Shown here piece by piece: positions 51,442-54,575 of a stretch of DNA of 54,575 bases (positions are counted from its first letter, which is position 1; the number at the start of each line of letters is the position of its first letter). The stretch spans positions 1 to 54,575 of the forward strand of contig NZ_QNVV01000026.1 of the NCBI RefSeq assembly GCF_003384725.1, given 5' to 3'. The translations under genes were made by a program, and so were the position numbers. This DNA comes from Chryseobacterium pennipullorum. GTDB taxonomy: Bacteria; Bacteroidota; Bacteroidia; Flavobacteriales; Weeksellaceae. The notes below the pieces were generated by a model. It did no database searches, was not told the origin of the DNA, and saw only the letters and a list, made by a program, of their open reading frames with translations.

Positions 51442-52283
51442 TACATTCCTTTTTAATGATAGGTCAGTCAAATATGGCTGGTCGCGGTTATGCGAAAGAC
51501 GTCCCACCTATCTATGATGAGCATATTAAAATGCAAAGAAACGGATTATGGCAAATAATGTCCGAGCCTATTAATTTTGACCGTCCCAGCGCCGGAGTAG
51601 GGCTTGCTGCGTCATTTGCCGGCTCCTGGAGACTGGATAATGAAGAGGAAATAGGATTAATTCCATGTGCTGATGGAGGAACCGGTCTTGATGACTGGGC
51701 GGTCGGCGGTGCTCTGTTCGAAAATGCTATAGCACAGGCCAGACTTGCACAACGGACAAGCCTTATTTCAGGCATTCTGTGGCATCAGGGCGAAAATGAT
51801 TGTACTCCGGAAAAAGCTGAAAAATACGGTGAAAAATTTTCTGTCATCATAGAGGCATTGCGACATGAACTGAGTATTCCGGAAGTTCCTCTTGTGATTG
51901 GCGGTTTAGGAGATTTCCTACCCAATGGAATTTTTGGGCAGTACTTTGCTTCCAGCCCTCTTATTAATCATGCACTGGAAGATTATGCCAGAACTCATGC
52001 AAACTCTTATTTTGCTACCGCAAAAGGGCTTACTGCTAATGCTGACGGTATTCATTTCGATGCCTTGTCGCAAAGAGTGTTGGGGGTCCGGTATTATCGG
52101 GCCTTTCGTGATTTAAAAAATCTTTCAGAGCCTCTTGGGGATGAAGAAAAAATATTAGAAACAATCTATAAACGTCCTTATACCAAAACCGAAAAAATAA
52201 AGCTTTTAGAACATGAATTTGCTATTGGAAATATCAAAACCAATGAGTTTCTGGCTGAATTGGCAATCATAAGCCGGGAATAA
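51438..52283 (+). CDS. SASA-family carbohydrate esterase (sialate O-acetylesterase-like)
   Basis: A 281-residue protein from the ATG at 51438, chosen because it directly precedes FLMIGQSNMAGRG; an upstream in-frame ATG at 51390 lies inside tetR. It belongs to the SGNH-like SASA family: nucleophile Ser11 in GQSNMAG, the oxyanion segment GGTGLDDW, WHQGEND, and the Asp-x-x-His pair in ADGIHFDALSQ. Members remove acetyl groups from sugars such as sialic acid or xylan. There is no signal peptide, so it should act in the cytosol. It is translationally coupled to tetR. Confidence 0.88.
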   Translation: MIHSFLMIGQSNMAGRGYAKDVPPIYDEHIKMQRNGLWQIMSEPINFDRPSAGVGLAASFAGSWRLDNEEEIGLIPCADGGTGLDDWAVGGALFENAIAQARLAQRTSLISGILWHQGENDCTPEKAEKYGEKFSVIIEALRHELSIPEVPLVIGGLGDFLPNGIFGQYFASSPLINHALEDYARTHANSYFATAKGLTANADGIHFDALSQRVLGVRYYRAFRDLKNLSEPLGDEEKILETIYKRPYTKTEKIKLLEHEFAIGNIKTNEFLAELAIISRE

Positions 52284-52313
52284 ATAAGGGTGATATCTAA
52301 TGCATTGAAATAA

Positions 52314-52342
52314 GAAAACAGTACCATTCCGGTACTGTTTTC
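52314..52342. terminator. Bidirectional terminator between esterase gene and pncA
   Basis: Perfect 12-bp arms GAAAACAGTACC and GGTACTGTTTTC with a five-base loop, between convergent genes. Confidence 0.8.
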
Positions 52343-52378
52343 TTTATTTTGATCAGTTTTTGTATGGTTTAAAACCTT

Positions 52379-52984
52379 TTATCCAAGAACGGTTACTCCT
52401 TTTTCTATCATTTCATAGATGGCATCCCTGCCATTGTCAGGCTTTACGTTGACTGCGCGGGTTCCGTTAAAGTGAAGGCATGTAATATAGCCGTTGGCTA
52501 CCGCATCTAAAGAGGTGAACTTCACACAGTAGTCCATAGCAAGGCCTACGATCTCCACCAGCTGAATGTCGTGGTACTTCAGGAAATCATCCAATCCGGT
52601 TTTCATAAAGTGATTATTATCCTGGAAACCGCTGTAGCTGTCGATCTCAAGGTTTTTACCCTTTTGAATGATATGAGTTACCTTATCCTGGTTCAGATCT
52701 TTGTGGAATTCTGCTCCAAAAGTTCCCTGTACACAATGGTCCGGCCACATAAACTGAGGAACGCCATTTAAAATAATACTTTCGCCGACTTTTCTGCCAT
52801 TGCTGCTGGCAAAGCTTTTGTGTCCTACAGGATGCCAGTCCTGCGTTAAAATTACCTGATCATATTCGTTTTCCTCCATCAGAAGATTGATATAAGGGAT
52901 AATTTCGTTAGCTCCCGGTACAGCAAGTGCTCCGCCTTCACAAAAGTCATTCTGTACATCGACGATGATTAACGCTTTTTTCAT
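52379..52984 (-). CDS. pncA: Nicotinamidase
   Basis: A 201-residue enzyme that converts nicotinamide to nicotinate for NAD salvage. The triad is Asp9 (VDVQNDF), Lys110 (QKGKN) and Cys153 (AMDYCVKFT). The metal-binding Asp49, His51 and His83 are in TQDWHP and PDHCVQGT. Normal length. It is a single gene divergent from the helicase gene, on the far side of the window from the TNT-like NAD hydrolase gene, so no direct link is claimed. Confidence 0.95.
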   Translation of the reverse strand: MKKALIIVDVQNDFCEGGALAVPGANEIIPYINLLMEENEYDQVILTQDWHPVGHKSFASSNGRKVGESIILNGVPQFMWPDHCVQGTFGAEFHKDLNQDKVTHIIQKGKNLEIDSYSGFQDNNHFMKTGLDDFLKYHDIQLVEIVGLAMDYCVKFTSLDAVANGYITCLHFNGTRAVNVKPDNGRDAIYEMIEKGVTVLG

Positions 52985-53167
52985 ATTTAGATTTCTCGAA
53001 TTTTTGATAAATTTACAAAACTAATCCACAAAAAATTGTCCAAAGCAGAATTATCGGACAAATCGACAATATATTTTTTTGAGTGTTGGCGTCAGGTATA
53101 GAAAATGAAATAGGCAAACTTTATCTTCCGTATTCCGTTTTACGATGCAAACCAAATATCAATAGCC

Positions 53168-53175
53168 TATCTTTG
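53168..53175 (+). promoter_or_regulatory. Candidate -7 box of the helicase gene
   Basis: TATCTTTG, matching TAnnTTTG, 18 bases before the ATG at 53194. The position supports that start over the in-frame upstream start at 53083. Confidence 0.5.
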
Positions 53176-53193
53176 CACCAAATATATATTTTT

Positions 53194-54336
53194 ATGTCAT
53201 TTGAGTCTCTGGGATTATCACACAATATCATTCGTTCCGTTAACAAGTTGGGCTACTTAAAACCGTTTCCAATTCAGGAGAAAGCTGTTCCTGTTATTTT
53301 GCAGGGAAAAGACCTGATGGGCATTGCCCAGACAGGTTCCGGTAAGACGGCTTGTTTTGTGATGCCAATTTTGGAAAAACTACAACATTCGGAAGTTACG
53401 AAAGATCGTAATGTTCAGGTTTTAATATTGGTTCCTACCCGTGAACTGGCCATTCAGATTGATGAGGTCTTCAGGGCTTTCACAGAAAACCTGAAACGGG
53501 AGATTCGTACCATGGCAGTTTATGGAGGGGTTTCCATCAATCCGCAGATGAAAGGAATGTTTGGGGTGGAAGTTCTTATTGCAACCCCCGGGCGTCTACT
53601 GGATCTCATTGATCATAACGCATTGAGTATTTCTAATATCCGCCATTTGGTAATTGATGAAGCGGACAAGATGTTTCAGCTTGGTTTTGGGGAGGAGATG
53701 AATAAGCTTTTTGCTTTAATGCCGGTTGTAAAGCAAACGACACTGTTTTCTGCGACTTTGAATGATAAAGTTTCTGAAATGAAGGAACGTTTATCCATTG
53801 ATCCTGTCATTATTGAAATCAAGAAAGACGAAGTTGAAATTGATCATATTGAGCAGTTGGCTTATCATGTTTCACCGGAGAATAAAGGGCCGTTCCTGCG
53901 CTATTTGATCAAGGAAAAGAAGGTGGAAAAAGCTTTGGTCTTCGTTTCATCTACAAGATCCGCCGATAATTTGGTGGAAAAACTGAAAAAGAATAAAATT
54001 AAAGCGGTGGCCATTCACAGTCAGAAGTCACAGGGAGCCCGCAGGAATAATCTTGAAGAATTCAAATCAAGTGGAGCGCAGATTTTGGTGGCCACAGACC
54101 TTATTGGCCGTGGTATCCATATTGAGTCTTTACCTTGTGTCATCAATTACGAATTACCGCGTTCACCACTTGATTATATTCACCGAATCGGAAGGACAGG
54201 ACGAGCCCATGAAAAAGGAACGGCTATCAGTATTTTAACGGATGACGAACTTCAGCACTTCAGAGTGATTCAAAAGAAAATGGGTAAGAAGGTCACTTTA
54301 CAAAGAACGGAAGGTATTGATCTGCATGGGTATTAA
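53194..54336 (+). CDS. DEAD-box RNA helicase, RhlE-like
   Basis: A 380-residue helicase from the ATG at 53194. Motifs in order: Q motif FPIQEKAVPVIL, Walker A AQTGSGKT, motif Ia PTRELAIQI, Ib TPGRLLD, DEAD in VIDEADKMF, SAT in LFSATLND, motif V ATDLIGRGIHI and motif VI HRIGRTGR. It has almost no C-terminal extension after the second RecA domain. Such helicases remodel RNA in ribosome assembly or cold growth; the exact role is not visible. I chose the start because MSFESLGLS is the usual beginning and a promoter box lies just upstream. Confidence 0.93.
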   Translation: MSFESLGLSHNIIRSVNKLGYLKPFPIQEKAVPVILQGKDLMGIAQTGSGKTACFVMPILEKLQHSEVTKDRNVQVLILVPTRELAIQIDEVFRAFTENLKREIRTMAVYGGVSINPQMKGMFGVEVLIATPGRLLDLIDHNALSISNIRHLVIDEADKMFQLGFGEEMNKLFALMPVVKQTTLFSATLNDKVSEMKERLSIDPVIIEIKKDEVEIDHIEQLAYHVSPENKGPFLRYLIKEKKVEKALVFVSSTRSADNLVEKLKKNKIKAVAIHSQKSQGARRNNLEEFKSSGAQILVATDLIGRGIHIESLPCVINYELPRSPLDYIHRIGRTGRAHEKGTAISILTDDELQHFRVIQKKMGKKVTLQRTEGIDLHGY

Positions 54337-54575
54337 ATTGTTATAGGATGTACAAAAAGTATTAACGGAATTCAGGGAAAATTTTTTTATACCCTTATTC
54401 CGGGATCAGTCCAAAAATTATTCAACAGGAATGGACTTTTGTCCGTGTACATCGAATGGAAAAATGATGCATTGGCTAGACTGCACCCAAAAGTTTAGAC
54501 GAAATTAAACAATATTATTATATGAAAGAGTTCGGTACTGTACCGGACTCTTTCCTTTTAGATTAAGTCTTATCC
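54337..54575. other. Window end, no gene; possible insertion-sequence end
   Basis: About 240 bases without a gene. The segment around 54478-54501 (TGCACCCAAAAGTTTAGAC) resembles ends of IS3-type elements, but no transposase or second end is visible before the window stops. A hairpin follows at 54524-54554. Confidence 0.3.
54524..54554. terminator. Hairpin at the window end, probable terminator
   Basis: Arms GAAAGAGTTCGGTA and TACCGGACTCTTTC with one mismatch and a three-base loop, followed by CTTTT. It lies about 190 bases past the helicase gene and may end its transcript or one coming from outside the window. Confidence 0.55.

Noticed and set aside
1..54575. CRISPR arrays, tRNA or rRNA genes, complete prophage or integrative element
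   Set aside because: No regularly spaced repeats, no cloverleaf with CCA-type end, no integrase, transposase or structural phage genes were seen on either strand.

Overview
The window is a 54.6-kb, AT-rich chromosomal segment from a member of the Bacteroidota, class Flavobacteriia, most likely Chryseobacterium or a close relative. The evidence is the set of secreted hydrolases with C-terminal type IX secretion (T9SS) sorting domains, candidate -7 boxes of the form TAnnTTTG, and flavobacterial families such as DUF4230, DUF4932, SatD/DUF3307 and PorT-like beta-barrels. The genus is inferred from overall resemblance and not proven. No tRNA, rRNA, CRISPR array, complete insertion sequence or prophage was found.

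Layout. 0-5 kb: a small membrane protein, three tandem paralogous M28 aminopeptidases with T9SS tails, and a GNAT acetyltransferase. 5.1-20.1 kb: the translation genes rplT and rpmI on one side and infC and thrS on the other, all on the minus strand, separated by about 11.7 kb of accessory genes. These are a surface lectin-like lipoprotein, an alpha/beta hydrolase, several unrecognised secreted or lipoproteins, a TPR histidine kinase with its LuxR-type regulator, and a lipoprotein gene broken by one stop codon. infC appears to start at an AUA codon. 20-24 kb: a DUF4932 metalloprotease-like protein, an M19 dipeptidase and a large cytosolic protein of unknown function. 24-29 kb: the leucine operon leuA-leuC-leuD-leuB. 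29-31 kb: a tight minus-strand operon of a MazG-like pyrophosphohydrolase, a CxxS thioredoxin-like protein, a DUF4230 protein and a small disordered protein. 31-32 kb: a lipoprotein resembling TNT NAD+-glycohydrolase toxins, followed 10 bp later by a small protein with two CxxC pairs that may be its immunity partner. 32.7-39.2 kb: a reprolysin-like T9SS metalloprotease, an acyl-CoA dehydrogenase and a T9SS endonuclease I. 39.5-40.8 kb: a SatD-DUF3307 gene pair behind tandem palindromes. 40.8-43.5 kb: purC and purF, separated by an inverted-repeat-flanked, nonsense-mutated four-helix-bundle (IVP) gene. 43.7-48 kb: a secreted glycerophosphodiesterase and three PorT-like outer-membrane paralogues that share a 16-bp upstream element. 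48.3-54.3 kb: aroB, an RluB-type pseudouridine synthase, a TetR regulator coupled to a SASA esterase, a nicotinamidase and a DEAD-box helicase.

The most notable candidates are: (1) SatD-DUF3307, where the SatD N-terminus reads like a diverged class III cyclase/palm domain fused to a helix-turn-helix, with tandem operators over its own promoter; (2) the TNT-like lipoprotein and its CxxC neighbour; (3) the shared 16-bp element of the PorT-like genes, with a fourth copy driving no protein gene but preceding a terminator (candidate small RNA); (4) the AUA start of infC; (5) the IVP cassette between purC and purF. All functional readings come from sequence inspection only; no database search was run.
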